A stretch of 64,000 nt of DNA, from contig NC_044916.1 of the NCBI RefSeq assembly GCF_003576645.1, forward strand, positions 7,522,633 through 7,586,632, in the 5' to 3' direction. Below, piece by piece: positions 33,899 through 44,620 of the stretch (position 1 is its first letter; every line of letters starts with the position of its first letter). The DNA is from Ipomoea triloba. Lineage: Eukaryota; Streptophyta; Magnoliopsida; Solanales; Convolvulaceae. Under the pieces are notes generated by a model that was not told where the DNA came from, ran no database searches, and saw only the letters and a list, made by a program, of their open reading frames with translations. The position numbers and the translations under genes were made by a program.

Positions 33899-35701
33899 AT
33901 GACGATATTATATGCGTTGGTGGCCCGGGGATCCGTAGTGCTTGCGGAGCACAGCGCGACGACGACGAACGCGAGCACGATCGCTAGGCAGGTGCTTGAG
34001 AAGATCCCTGGGAGCAACGACACCAACGTTTCATACTCTCAGGATCGCTACATTTTCCACGTTAAGCGCACCGATGGCCTCACCGCCCTCTGCATGGCCG
34101 ACGACGTCGCCGGCAGTATGTCGAAACCCCTAACAATTTCTTTTTCAATTCCAATTCGATCTCAGATTTTCGTCTTCTAATTATTTTATTTCCTGATTTA
34201 TAATTTATGTTTTGCGCGAATTTTGATTGCACCTTTGTAATGAATTATTCCATTGTTCGTTTCGTGTGTTTGGATTTAATTTTGAGTTGAAATTTAAAAT
34301 GAAATAGTTGAAGATTGAAAGGATTATTATTAAAATGTGGCTGTGATGTTGAGGTATTGGGGACCCATTTCTTTGTAGGAAGACTTCCGTTTGATTTCCT
34401 GGAGGATATTCATCAGAGGTTTGTGAGAACCTATGGCAGAGCAGTGCTGTCTGCACAAGCTTATGCCATGAATGATGAATTCTCAAGGGTCCTTGCCCAG
34501 CAAATGGAATATTTCGCCAATGATCCAAATGCAGATAGAATAAACCGGCTAAAAGGTGAAATGAGTCAGGTTAGCTCTGAATTCCTTTGCAATACAATAC
34601 TTCATATGATCTTCAATACAAAAATGTTCTTTTTCTTTCTTATTTGCTAATATATATACTATAGCTGTGTGCCTTAGCTATCTCCATTCTGAATGCAATT
34701 TGTGGCAATTAGATTGATTCATTTTAAAACGATAGGGTTCCCTATGAAGTAAAATGTGTTATTGGATTGCCCATAAAAGGTGAAATCCCTCGCCTTGGCC
34801 CGATAGAATTTGTGGATGTGGTAAATTACGGCAACTCAATAGCCAATTATGTGGGAGGACCAGTGCCTGGTGCCCACAATGAGGCCACCACATTGGGTGT
34901 GATTCTCATATTGCGATTGCGAGGGCTGGATCTTGCATCCTTGCCTATATAATCTATCACCCAGAAACCAATTGAGCTACTCGTGTAGGTTTAGCTACCA
35001 CTCATTTCTGATTGTACCCAGTGGCATACATCATTTACATACTATGATGATTTTAACCCATACTATGTGTGTGCCTCTGGGCTCTGGTGCAGTAAATGAG
35101 TTAATTAAAAATGTTACTTGCTCATTCAATCCTATATATTGTTACTCAATATTCGTTTACTCTCCAGATTTGATGGCCATTTTCTTGGAAGTTTGAAACT
35201 GTTAAATGTTGTGTGGCAGGTGCGTAATGTGATGGTTCAGAACATTGATAAAGTTCTAGAGAGAGGGGATCGTTTGGAATTGCTGGTTGATAAAACTGCC
35301 AACATGCATGGAAACACCTTGCGCTTCAGGAGGCAGGCCCGACGATTCAGAAGCACAGTATGGTGGAGAAATGTGAGGCTTATGTATGTGACAGTACACT
35401 CTTCCCACCTCTCACTTTATCATTTTCTACATACTATTGGGTTTTTCTCTCAGTAATGGAGTAATGATATATACACACAATACATTTCTTATCAATGCCG
35501 ATCAATTCAGTTAATTAACTTGGTATATGAATGCATAGTAATATGTGGTTGGTCATTTTTGAGCATCTTCAATGATATTTCTTTGCTGAATTGTGTTTGT
35601 TGCTTTGCAGAGTTGCGCTGATACTCCTCCTGGTGCTTGTAATCTACGTAATTTTGGCCTTCACTTGTCACGGGATTGCACTTCCATCATGTTTGAATTG
35701 A
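33899..35701 (+). CDS. VAMP713: Vesicle-associated membrane protein of the VAMP71 group (VAMP713-like), four coding exons
   Basis: Exons 33899-34115, 34379-34569, 35220-35383 and 35611-35701 join in frame to 220 codons plus stop; Arabidopsis VAMP713 is about 221 aa. Domain order is an N-terminal longin domain (residues 1 to about 118, ILYALVARGSVVLAEHS and SYSQDRYIFHVKRTDGLT), an R-SNARE motif (about 124-184, with NIDKVLERGDRLELLVDKT and the zero-layer Arg at R151), then a C-terminal transmembrane anchor (VALILLLVLVIYVILAF) and the short lumenal tail CHGIALPSCLN, typical of VAMP711-714. Proteins of this group act in fusion at the vacuole. The last exon was placed by CTTAT/GTATGT and TTTGCAG/AGTT, giving RLIVALILL in frame. 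VAMP711/712 are the alternatives; the ending is closest to VAMP713 as I remember it. Intron 2 holds a SINE-like insert. Confidence 0.93.
34745..35000 (-). mobile_element. tRNA-derived SINE-like insertion in VAMP intron 2
   Basis: On the minus strand, GTAGCTCAATTGGTTTCTGG (about 34960-34985) matches a pol III box A (TAGCTCAGTTGG). About 40 nt later AGATCCAGCCCTCGC resembles a worn box B (GGTTCGAGCCC). The body then continues for about 180 bp. The plus strand has a chance open frame of 61 codons (34767-34952) that matches nothing I know. It sits well away from the splice sites. Confidence 0.5.
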
Positions 35702-37760
35702 GATTCAGGCATTATCCACTGCTTTCTTCTTCTTCTTCTTGTTCATTTTGTTGCATATGGTTTATTTTTTAGGTCATAAAAAGAAAAAAGAAAAGGTAGA
35801 TTCTTGTTTCCACGAGGGGATGGAAGGGTGGAATGAAAGAAAATACAATTAGTTTGTATTGACAGGTTGTATGTTCTTACTGCACCCTAGTTTCATAACT
35901 TAATATATTTAATGACACCTTTTATAAAAGTTTAATAATTACCCTATAATCATATTATAGTAAGAGGGAGTGACTATTTTTCATATAACTTATTGCCGTA
36001 AAAAGAAAACAAGAACAAAAAGTATGTTTTATACTTTACTCATGAATAATTTATAATTAAAGTTTATTTTAGTATAAATTATTGTCATAAAAAAAAAAAA
36101 AGCAAAAAGAAACATGTCAAAATTGGCACCTTGATTTTCGTGCATCAACAACTAAAAATCTTTAATTGACTTGTAATAGCGCAGTTATTACGGTTTTGAC
36201 TATTAGGGCTTTAGCGATTAAACTGATGTCTCGTGAATAAAAATGATCTACTAATGATTGTCATTAGTTATACTCGTCAAAAGCTCGGTAGAAGCTAATA
36301 ACTGACTATTAAAGATTAATTATTGGTGATCTTAATGGTGAAAAATTATTAAGAAGGCTATAGGAGCGTAATTTTTCTCTTTTTTATTTTGTTGTCCTAA
36401 ACTTTATAGAGGGTTCTTTTTCATCTTCTAGGCCTTGTATGAGTTGGAAGATTTGTTGTGATGGTAGGGATATTGTTGGTGACAGTGGTGCATAGAACCC
36501 GCACAATAAGAAGTTGGTGACGATGGTGCCTAGAGCTTCATGTTAGAGGTTACTGGTAGTAGGGGATAGGTGTTCTATGGTGAGAGGTTGCTAGTGATAG
36601 GGCATGATTGAAGTTCAACTTAACGAAAACTGGTAGGGGTGATGTTTAAAGCTTAATTGTGTAAGGTTGGTGGTGATGGTGGTAGATATGTAGTGGTAGA
36701 TTGATGGATATGGTGCTGGTTGGCAGAGGAAAGTCAGGAGACGTTTATAAGTTAATTTATATTATTAAGTTTATGTTTTTTGTTTTTGAGAAATTATTAA
36801 GTTTATGTTAAACATGTATAGTGTTTTAAATTATTAATAATTGTATAAGTGTATTGAGTTATATCAATCCTTTGATTTAATTTCTTAAAGAAATTATTGT
36901 ATATGTTAGATGTAGCACGTACCCCTCCGTGGCACGCTATTACTATGTAGTTCATGCAAAACTAGTCTATTTGATATGATCTTATATAGCATCCATAGGG
37001 CTGAGGCTTGAATAGCTCTAGTGGGAGTGATGGGCTACAACTTATTATTAAAACATTGAGCAAATTTCATGATTCTAAATGTATTGCATCAATCAATCCT
37101 TATACTTGATAGCTCTTTTGAACTTGCCTTGGGTCCTTTTACTAGTTGTACATTTTTAAGTTAATATTTTAAAGTCACTTGTATTACTTAATAGTGTTTT
37201 GGATTGGGAGAGAAAGATATTCATACTTAGTGGTGTTTGGTTCAAACATTGAAATAAAAATATTAATTGTAATAGATTTAAGGAAAAGAAGTCTATTTGT
37301 TTGGTAGTATATAAGAATTGGAATCAAAATAAGTAAATAATAAAAATAAAAATAATATAATATTTTTTTTCTTCCTCATTTTTATTCCAAAAAGAAAAAA
37401 AAAAACAGGCAAACAAACATGATAATAAGCATAAAATTCAACACTAGGATACAAAAATCACCAACCAAATGCCACCTCCTCAATTTTTTAGGTAAATTTA
37501 CAGGGTCCACTCACGTTCGCTCCGGGAGGCACGGGAGTTGGCCTAGGGGGATTCGTCACTTCTGGGAATTGAACCCGGGTTCTCCCGAAATTCTTCCCCA
37601 AAAAACGTTTTTAGGTCTTGTCACACTCTCATCACGAACAACTCTTCTCACTTCAAATAGGGTTAATCAAACTCGTTCTGAAATCTCAAAAGTATCTCAT
37701 TTATCATTGTAATTCATTTTATGGATGGTGCCTTAATAATAAAAATAAAGAAGATGCATT
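35702..37760. other. VAMP 3' UTR and intergenic DNA
   Basis: The VAMP 3' UTR probably ends near 35900. 36430-36730 is G/T-rich with many GGTGATGG-like words but no frame. 37230-37400 has a GTGTTTGGTTCAAAC...TTGTTTGGTAGT hAT-MITE-like remnant. At 37500-37600 a minus-strand GGGTTCAATTCCC box-B-like motif with flanking sequence shared with 32838-32865 suggests a SINE fragment. No gene is supported. Confidence 0.4.
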
Positions 37761-37767
37761 TAGTTAA

Positions 37768-37885
37768 TGAAAAAGATGATCTTGTGGTCTAGTGACTCTT
37801 TCAAAGGGGAGATCATTGGTTCGAGTACCAGTGGGGGCAGTATTGACTCTTTGTATTTCAATAGGTTGAAAAAATTGCTACGAAC
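37768..37885 (+). mobile_element. tRNA-derived SINE fragment
   Basis: TGTGGTCTAGTGACTC (box-A-like) is followed 40 nt later by GGTTCGAGTACC (box B), then GTGGGGGCAG. These are the internal promoter spacing and sequence of plant tRNA-derived SINEs. It cannot be folded into a proper tRNA cloverleaf by eye, so it is not a tRNA gene. Confidence 0.5.
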
Positions 37886-37922
37886 AAATACTACATTTTA
37901 ACAGAGTCAGTAGTACTAAAAA

Positions 37923-39522
37923 GGCTAAAGTGTCAACCCGCACCATGAACTAAATCCGATTCTTCATGCCGCACCATGATCTTTCAGAACATACATTTCA
38001 ATCCACTAACCATTAATTTTTTTGCGTCTAGCATTTTTAGCAGGTTTTCCAGTTACCATGGTGACATGGCACCGGTTAAGCTGACATGGACCTTCTGTTG
38101 ACCAGTGACCAAAATATTGCCTCCATCCTTGTACTTGTAATCTTGTTTCTTAGCTTCTTTCCAGCACAGAATGGACATCTAAGGCACCCATTTGGACCAT
38201 TTACTTTGAATTTTCCTTCGGCACGGTGGTGGTGAACTCGAAATCCCCTTTGCTCCTCCTGGGTGGATTGTCGGAGCCGGGACTCTTCCCCTGCAACAAG
38301 AACTCCTCAAGCATAATCATCACTATATCAACATCATACTGATACGGAGTCTGCACCACACACAGTAAGTAATAACTTACCACCTCTTCGGTCAAGCCGC
38401 AATAGCAGACACAAACAAGGCGATTCATTTGTTTATGGATAAATGGAAGATACCAATCTTTTGACAGATTCCCTAGAGCAAACAATGACCTTATCTACAG
38501 CTATGCATGCATGGAAGAGATATATAAATGGTCCTGAGCAGATTTCCGCTAGTTGCAATATTTAATTTAAAATATATGTTCTTTAATTTTTGCTCTCTTC
38601 CAATAGGAACATCAGTGCCTTTAAATACACTGTACACAGCAAAAGAAAAGATGCAAAATTATCATTAGTTTCTTAATTTTCTTTCATTATCTTGTTTAAG
38701 TATAGGAGTTGCGTACACTTCGAGTACGAAGACCGAGTTTGTTCTTGCTCAAAAAGAACATTTGGATACCAAGACTTATCACATACACTGTTCGCTTGTC
38801 GATGAAACGGAGGGGATCAACAAATCACCCACACTAGCACCGTCTGCCCGGAGAGCCACCTGACTCGCAACCTCCATTATTTTCGACGAATTTGAAGCTC
38901 TGAGTAAGCTGGCGGCTTTCAGGATCTTTAATTTAGCAGAAAGCAGCTGCAGGCAACCGTTCCCTTTTCTGCTGGCAATAGGCTGATAATTGACTCCAAT
39001 ACAAGCCTGTATTTCGACGATATCGTATCAGCGTATCGCTCACCAACAGAACCCTGCATGACACTTTGGTTATCTCACTTTCCTTTTCTTCTTCATCAGA
39101 TATAAAATCCTTTGGAATCACACCATCCGAGAAGAATGCCTACAGCATCGAAACGTCTTCGCAGAAGAGAAATCCAAACCCAAACCGAAAAAGTTGGCAT
39201 CTTCTCCGACGAAACCCGAATTCACACCACTAACCCCACAGCCAGAACGAAATGACAACGTTTCACGGCCACTGCCGCCTCCCCATGGCGGTCAACTTCG
39301 TGCCAAGTGGCAACTATTATTCCTCGTGGACAATGATGTGGAGAATGGTCAAGGTGCTAGGCAAAAAAAAAAAAGTCAAATACTATTACCTGTAACCTGT
39401 ATCAAACCTGCTAAAAATGCTAGACGAAAAAAAAATTAATGGTTAACGAATTGAAATGTATGTTCTGAAAGATTAGGGTGCGGCATGAAGAATCGTAGTT
39501 CATGGTGCGGGATGACATAGCC
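37923..39522. mobile_element. MULE with captured gene-like interior, exact 9-bp target duplication
   Basis: The flanks are TACTAAAAA at 37914-37922 and 39523-39531, identical. The left end GGCTAAAGTGTCAACCCGCA and the reverse-complemented right end GGCTATGTCATCCCGCACCA continue together for about 140 bp (CATGAACTA, TTCTTCATGCCGCACC, TTTCAGAACATACATTTCAA, CTAGCATTTTTAGCAGGTTT). The element is 1600 bp without a transposase. The interior (about 38200-39350) is GC-richer and codon-like, notably a minus-strand frame 38485-38201 with ALGNLSKDWYLPFIHKQMN and another at 39121-38933. I could not identify the source gene. Confidence 0.85.
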
Positions 39523-39531
39523 TACTAAAAA

Positions 39532-39928
39532 AATGGTTTAAAAAAAAAAGTGTTAAATTGTAGACCAAACTTACATTTTGTGGTATTTCTAAGCTAGAAA
39601 CCTATCCTTTTTCCATAGTAATAATAGTTTCAGAATTTATTTTTGAAAGCCACAAAAGTAGTTGATTATTAATTAGGAATAGTTCTTTTTTTTAGAGAGA
39701 AAATTAGGAATAGTTCTTAATTGCCAATTGTACGTAAAATACATCTATCTCTATTTTGTGTCCACCATACCATCTTGTCCAAAAGCGAACCAATTAAATC
39801 CCCCACCACTAGCAGGACACCTTTATCAAGTTAAAGCCTGTGAGATTAATCAATGTGGCTGGCACAAAAAAGTTGGAATATTTTCTATGTGAGATTAATT
39901 GCATTTCCTCATTTTGTTTGTATCGTAC

Positions 39929-39931
<3 letters not shown>
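39532..39931. other. Spacer between MULE and MITE
   Basis: AT-rich DNA with a GGAATAGTTCTT(T/A) phrase repeated at about 39676 and 39708. No gene is seen. Confidence 0.4.

Positions 39932-39980
<49 letters not shown>
39932..39980 (+). repeat. (AT)n microsatellite
   Basis: About 24 uninterrupted AT units. The frames through it are artefacts. Confidence 0.95.
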
Positions 39981-39983
<3 letters not shown>

Positions 39984-40304
39984 TCAAATTTGGTCGCACA
40001 TTCCCGTGCGGTTAGTGCGGTTTACACCACTAGTGTTAACAAAATACACCACGATATGAAATGCACAACAATGAAAATGCACAAAAATACCCACATAACT
40101 CGCCTGCCCTTAATTGTGCATTTTCGAACACTGTGTGGTGTATAATTGCATACCTAGTGGTGTATTTTTTGGTGATACCTACCTAATGGTGCATATTTGT
40201 GTTTATTTGTGTTGTGCATTTCCTAATATTGAGTGATGCATTTTGTTAACACTAGTAGTTTAAATCACACCGACCGCACAGAAAGGCGCAAACACACCTG
40301 ATCT
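39981..40304. mobile_element. Inverted-repeat MITE inserted in TA microsatellite
   Basis: Left-side words GTGCGGTTAGTGCGGTTTAC and ACTAGTGTTAACAAAATACA pair with right-side GTTAACACTAGTAGTTTAAA and CACACCGACCGCACAG. TA repeats lie on both sides (to 39980 and from 40305), so it probably jumped into a longer (TA)n tract. Class uncertain. Confidence 0.6.
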
Positions 40305-40456
40305 CTTATATATATATATAATCTTCACTGACAAGTAACACCACTTTATCTTCACTTCTTCCGACATTTGGGGACACAAATTGTGAAATGTCAATGAATT
40401 GAATGACATTGATGAAAAAATGATACTTTCTCATTCTAAAGTTACTATTTTATAAT

Positions 40457-40953
40457 GGATTAATATTTGATGCACCGCTGGTGTATAGATGCTATACACC
40501 GGCGGTGAATGACAAGGTGACACATCATTTTTAAAAAAAATCAATAATGACCGAGTCCTTGTTTGCAAAATACTTAAGACTTTATTGTATTAGGAAACTT
40601 TGTACTTCTTATTAACAAAATATATCACTTCCCTAAACATATTAATTACTTCTATTTTCCTATATAAATAATTACGTTATATATGTATATATAGTCATCT
40701 AATTTCCTATATCAATTTCCTAAATCTAACGTCACAAAAGTTCCTATATCAATTTCCTAAGACAAAAGCATACAAGTCACAAAAGTCATCTATCTAAACT
40801 ACTGTGCATCTAACGTTTTATACATATAATTAAGGATTCTTTAATTTTAATTAACAAAATCATCTAATTTCCTATATCTATCTAAAGTCCTAAATCTATC
40901 TAAACTCATAAACTCCTAAATTTAATTACAACCTTAGTCACTATTAGAGACTA
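40457..40953 (+). repeat. Left TIR of the autonomous MULE
   Basis: This is the inverse of 44091-44611. Near the tip, 40473-40507 is an internal hairpin: CACCGCTGGTGTATAG, loop ATG, CTATACACCGGCGGTG, with one mismatch. Repeated ATCTAATTTCCTATATC and TTCCTAAATC words fill the rest and may be transposase-binding repeats (inference). Confidence 0.9.
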
Positions 40954-41082
40954 TAATGTAAAAAATCAACAATTAATCAAATATTGTGTAATACTCAAAT
41001 TATATTTTAAAACTTAATTAAAGTTAAAATTTAATACTCCACACAACAATATCCAATAACGTACAAAATTCAAATTTGCAAA

Positions 41083-43595
41083 CTAGGACGATGAAACATA
41101 AAACGAGCCACATATCTTTATGTCTTCATTGTTCTCATCAAAATCAGTTCTTTTAATTTGTCTCAATTGGCAATTGTTGTCCATCTGCAATTAAATTCTA
41201 CAATAAGAGATTAATGAGAATTATTATTATGAACAAAACTAATATTTAAAAATAAAAAAATTTAAATAGAATTATAAAATATGTTCATATTACATACCAT
41301 ATTTTTGTTTTTCAGTGTACAAGTACGTTTGGTGTGCCCTTTCTTTTTACAAGTTGAACATGTAACTCGATTACTTTTAAGCTCTAAAGCTCCTTTCATT
41401 CTGATAGACCGAGGACGACCTTTTGTAGTCACACGAGGAGGATCGCGCATTGGTACATTATTATCATCATCATCTTGATTACTTATCATGCTTGTCAAAC
41501 GGCCAGTGCTACTAGTCATGTCATCATCAATCTTCAATGCATCTAACTTTTTGAATAAACATTGCAAGCTTTCTATCGTGGTGTCATAATGTTTTTTTGA
41601 GCGTGAAGCCTTTTCCGAAAGTTCTAATGAGTGAACCATGATATTATTAAACAATGTTGTTGAACACATATTGTAACCACACATCTCTTCTTCATTTGAT
41701 GTGCTTCTAATTTCTCCTTTTTTAGCATCTGTTGTCCACCTTTGTAAAATGTAGTGCTTAGGTAAAGAATATACATTTTTCTTGAGAAGAACCATCAATT
41801 GGTGTCTACAAAGGATGCCCAAAAATTCAAACATGTGACATGAGCACTCTATAGTTGTTGACAAACTCATGAATGTCACTATGTACTCTGGTTTTTCTTT
41901 ATCAAACTCATGCACCTTATATACAGAGTCATGCTCATTAGTAATAAACTTTTCTGCAACAAATTGCTGAGAATGAATCAATTCGTCTTGAAACATTCTA
42001 AACATCTTTCTTGTATAAACCTTTGAAGCTTCTTCCTCCATTAGATACAATGTCTTTAAGATAGGTTTTGAATTCAATGTTTTGAAGGTTTTCTCCCTTT
42101 CTTTATTGTACCTTGCATCAAGAGCCTTGTCATATTGAACAATAAACTTACTTATTGGTGTATTAGCATTTATATAATCTTTAAAGTACTTATTCATACT
42201 TTCACTTCTTTGAGTAGTAGACATTCCGGCACAAAAACTAGTACGTACATAAGCAGGAATCCATTTTTCACGAATGGAATACAACTTCTCAAGCCAACTA
42301 TTTTCTCGTAAACCATACTTGTCAAGAATTTTTTCCCATTCTACTTCAAAGTCACTAGGCATATATATCCTATGGATACAATGTGAAAATTGAAACTTAA
42401 AATCATCAAACTTTTGATAAACATGACTAAGATTTTCTGGAAATTTTTTCTCAATATGCCACATGCAAAAATGATGTGCAGTATTTGGCAAGACCCTTGC
42501 AATTGCAGTAGTTATAGCTGCATCTTGATCTGTAATTATTGTTTTTGGATGACATCCATCCATTGCTCCTAACCAAGTATTCAATAGCCAAACAAATGTT
42601 TCCACTGTCTCATCCCATAACAGAGCACAACCAAATAAAATGGACTGGTGATGGTGATTGACTCCAGTGAAAGGAACAAATGGCATTTTATACCTATTTG
42701 TCAAATAAGTTGGGTCAAAAGTCACAACATCTCCAAAAAATTTATAAGCCACTCTAGACCTAGAATCAACCCAAAAACAATTGGCTAATTGACCTTCTGT
42801 GTCCATTTGTATTGCATAAAAAAATCCTGGATTTTTAGATTGACACTCCTTGAAATAATTCAACATTGCTTGTGCATCTCCTTTCTCAAGTTGCTTTTGT
42901 CTTTTGTTACTTAAATAATTTTGAATATCTCGCTCAATGCAACCAACCCTATCTATTCCCCCAGATTCAGTAACCAAAACAGACATTATTTTACTAGGAC
43001 GAATTCCAGATTCATCAAGCACGTCAATCAAATTCCTTTGAGATTTTGTCCTCTTTCTATGAACTCGATGAAATCGAGCACTACTAGGAGAAGCAAGCAC
43101 ATGATTATGATCTCTAGTAAATTTAGATATTACCCATTTGGCTTCGTCTTTTCTAGATACAGAAATCATAGCTTTGCATCCCATGCGTGTTTCATCAGGT
43201 GGAGGCTTTTTCCTATTGTCCCGCTGTAAATATTTTTTAGCACGGTAACCTTCCTTTGAACAAACAAACTCTTGTCCAATAACCATTTGATTCTTTCTAG
43301 ACTTTAGTATGCGGCTTTTGCGAATTCCAAATCCTTCATGTTTTGCATAATTAGTATAGCACATTAAAGCATCATCTAGTGATTGAAACTCCATTCCAAT
43401 ACATAACTCTATTGTCTCATTATTCACATCACTCTTCACATTCTCACTGGCATCTTGTTCAATCTCACCTATATTAAATTCACCATTATTCACCAATTCA
43501 TCATGATTGCTTTCACTCAATTGTGTAGGAATTTCAAAACCATGATCTTCTTCAATTTCAACTATATTATGATCTTTATCATGGAAAGTAGCCAT
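41083..43595 (-). CDS. MULE transposase of the FAR1/FHY3 type, two coding exons
   Basis: The coding exons 43595-41298 and 41184-41083 (intron of 113 bp, ATG/GTATGT...TTGCAG/ATG) give 799 codons plus stop. An upstream ATG at 43664 exists, but ATGGCTACTTTC at 43595 follows a clear 3' splice site (CTTTACAG, 43605-43603) whose likely donor CG/GTAAGT is at 43970, so 43595 is preferred with a 5' UTR intron. Domains: FAR1 zinc DNA-binding region (CYTNYAKHEGFGIRKSR ... EFVCSKEG ... GCKAMISV ... HNHVLASP), MULE DDE transposase core with acidic residues in VVTFDPTYLTN, TIITDQDAA and TTQRSESMN, a SWIM zinc finger (CSCHMFEFLGILCRH) and a C-terminal zinc knuckle (CSTCKKKGHTKRTC). Length and motifs fit autonomous Mutator-like transposases related to FAR1/FHY3 light-signalling factors. 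Because it lies inside TIRs with a target duplication, I call it a transposase, not a domesticated FRS gene. Confidence 0.93.
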
Positions 43596-44090
43596 TATTA
43601 ATCTGTAAAGAAATATATAATTAAACGGATTAGAACACAAACCATGAATATGGACATATATCAAGGTGTTAAAAGACTATTGTCACCAAGTACCAAAATA
43701 GTAAAAGGAACAAAAAAAAAAAAAAAGATAGATGAAATAAAATAGTGATTACAATGTTCATCATTCTTAGCCACTAACAGAATTATACATATTATACTCT
43801 TAAAATTTAAGACCCAAAAACCTATAAATCAAGTTACAAACTCAACCTTTTCACTTTATATTAAAAAGTATAGTTTTTTTTTTAAATTTTACATACAAAC
43901 TAAAAGAAAAAAGAATTATAACTTTACAACAGAATTTGAATAATAAAAATAAATAAAAAAAATAACTTACCGAAGAGAACGCTTTAGTAATGGAGTACTG
44001 ATAAAGATTCTTACACAGAAAGAAGATTGACAGATTGAGTTCTTATAACAGATAAAATTTGGATTTTGATGAATATATATTCTTGCAATT

Positions 44091-44611
44091 GTCTATAATA
44101 GTGACTAAGGTTGTAATTAAATTTAGGAGTTTATGGGTTTAAATAGATTTAGGACTTTAGATACACATAGGAAATTAGATGATTTTGTTAATTAAAATTA
44201 CAGAATCCTTAATTATATGTATAAAATGTTATTTTCAAAAAAAAAAATGTATAAAACGTTCGATGCACAGTAGTTTAGATAGATGACTTTTGTGACTTGT
44301 ATGCTTTTGTCTTAGGAAATTGATATAGGAACTTTTGTGACGTTAGATTTAGGAAATTGATATAGGAAATTAGATGACTATATATACATATATAACGTAA
44401 TTATTGATATAGGAAAATAGAAGTAATTAATATGTTTAGGAAAGTGATATATTTTGTTAATAAGAAGTACAAAGTTTTCTAATACAATAAAGTCTTAAGT
44501 ATTTTGCAAACAAGGACTCGGTCATTATTGATTTTTAAAAAAAATGATGTGTCACCTTGTCATTCACCGCCGGTGTATGCTATACACCGGCGGTGCATCA
44601 AATATTAATCC
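44091..44611 (-). repeat. Right TIR of the autonomous MULE
   Basis: This is the inverse of 40457-40953 plus a short poly-A-containing insertion near 44230-44250. The tip has a perfect hairpin at 44565-44595 (CACCGCCGGTGTA, loop TGCTA, TACACCGGCGGTG). The 5' leader of the transposase transcript probably starts in or just inside this repeat. Confidence 0.9.
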
Positions 44612-44620
44612 TTTTATAAT

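Larger units (their letters stand above)
40457..44611 (-). mobile_element. Apparently intact autonomous MULE transposon
   Basis: The element is 4155 bp, flanked by identical 9-mers TTTTATAAT at 40448-40456 and 44612-44620. It begins GGATTAATATTTGATGCACC and ends with the exact inverse. TIRs of about 497 bp (40457-40953) and 521 bp (44091-44611) are nearly identical; the main difference is an insert of about 25-30 bp near 44225-44255 in the right copy. It encodes one full FAR1/MULE-type transposase on the minus strand with no stop or frameshift. Long, nearly identical TIRs, a perfect target duplication and an intact transposase point to recent movement and possible current activity. Confidence 0.93.

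Noticed and set aside
34767..34952. Extra VAMP exon in intron 2
   Set aside because: Adding it would disrupt the junction between MSQ and VRN that is continuous in the VAMP71 family, and the segment has SINE-like pol III boxes.
37768..37885. Possible tRNA gene
   Set aside because: Box A and box B are present, but no acceptor stem or anticodon arm can be formed by eye; fits a SINE head.
39840..40145. Two plus-strand frames with long Ile-Tyr runs
   Set aside because: They translate the (AT)n microsatellite and the adjoining MITE; no protein similarity is visible.
41083..43595. Reading as a domesticated FAR1/FRS transcription factor
   Set aside because: The gene lies inside two ~500-bp TIRs with an exact 9-bp duplication and keeps the DDE acidic residues, so it is a transposase in an element.
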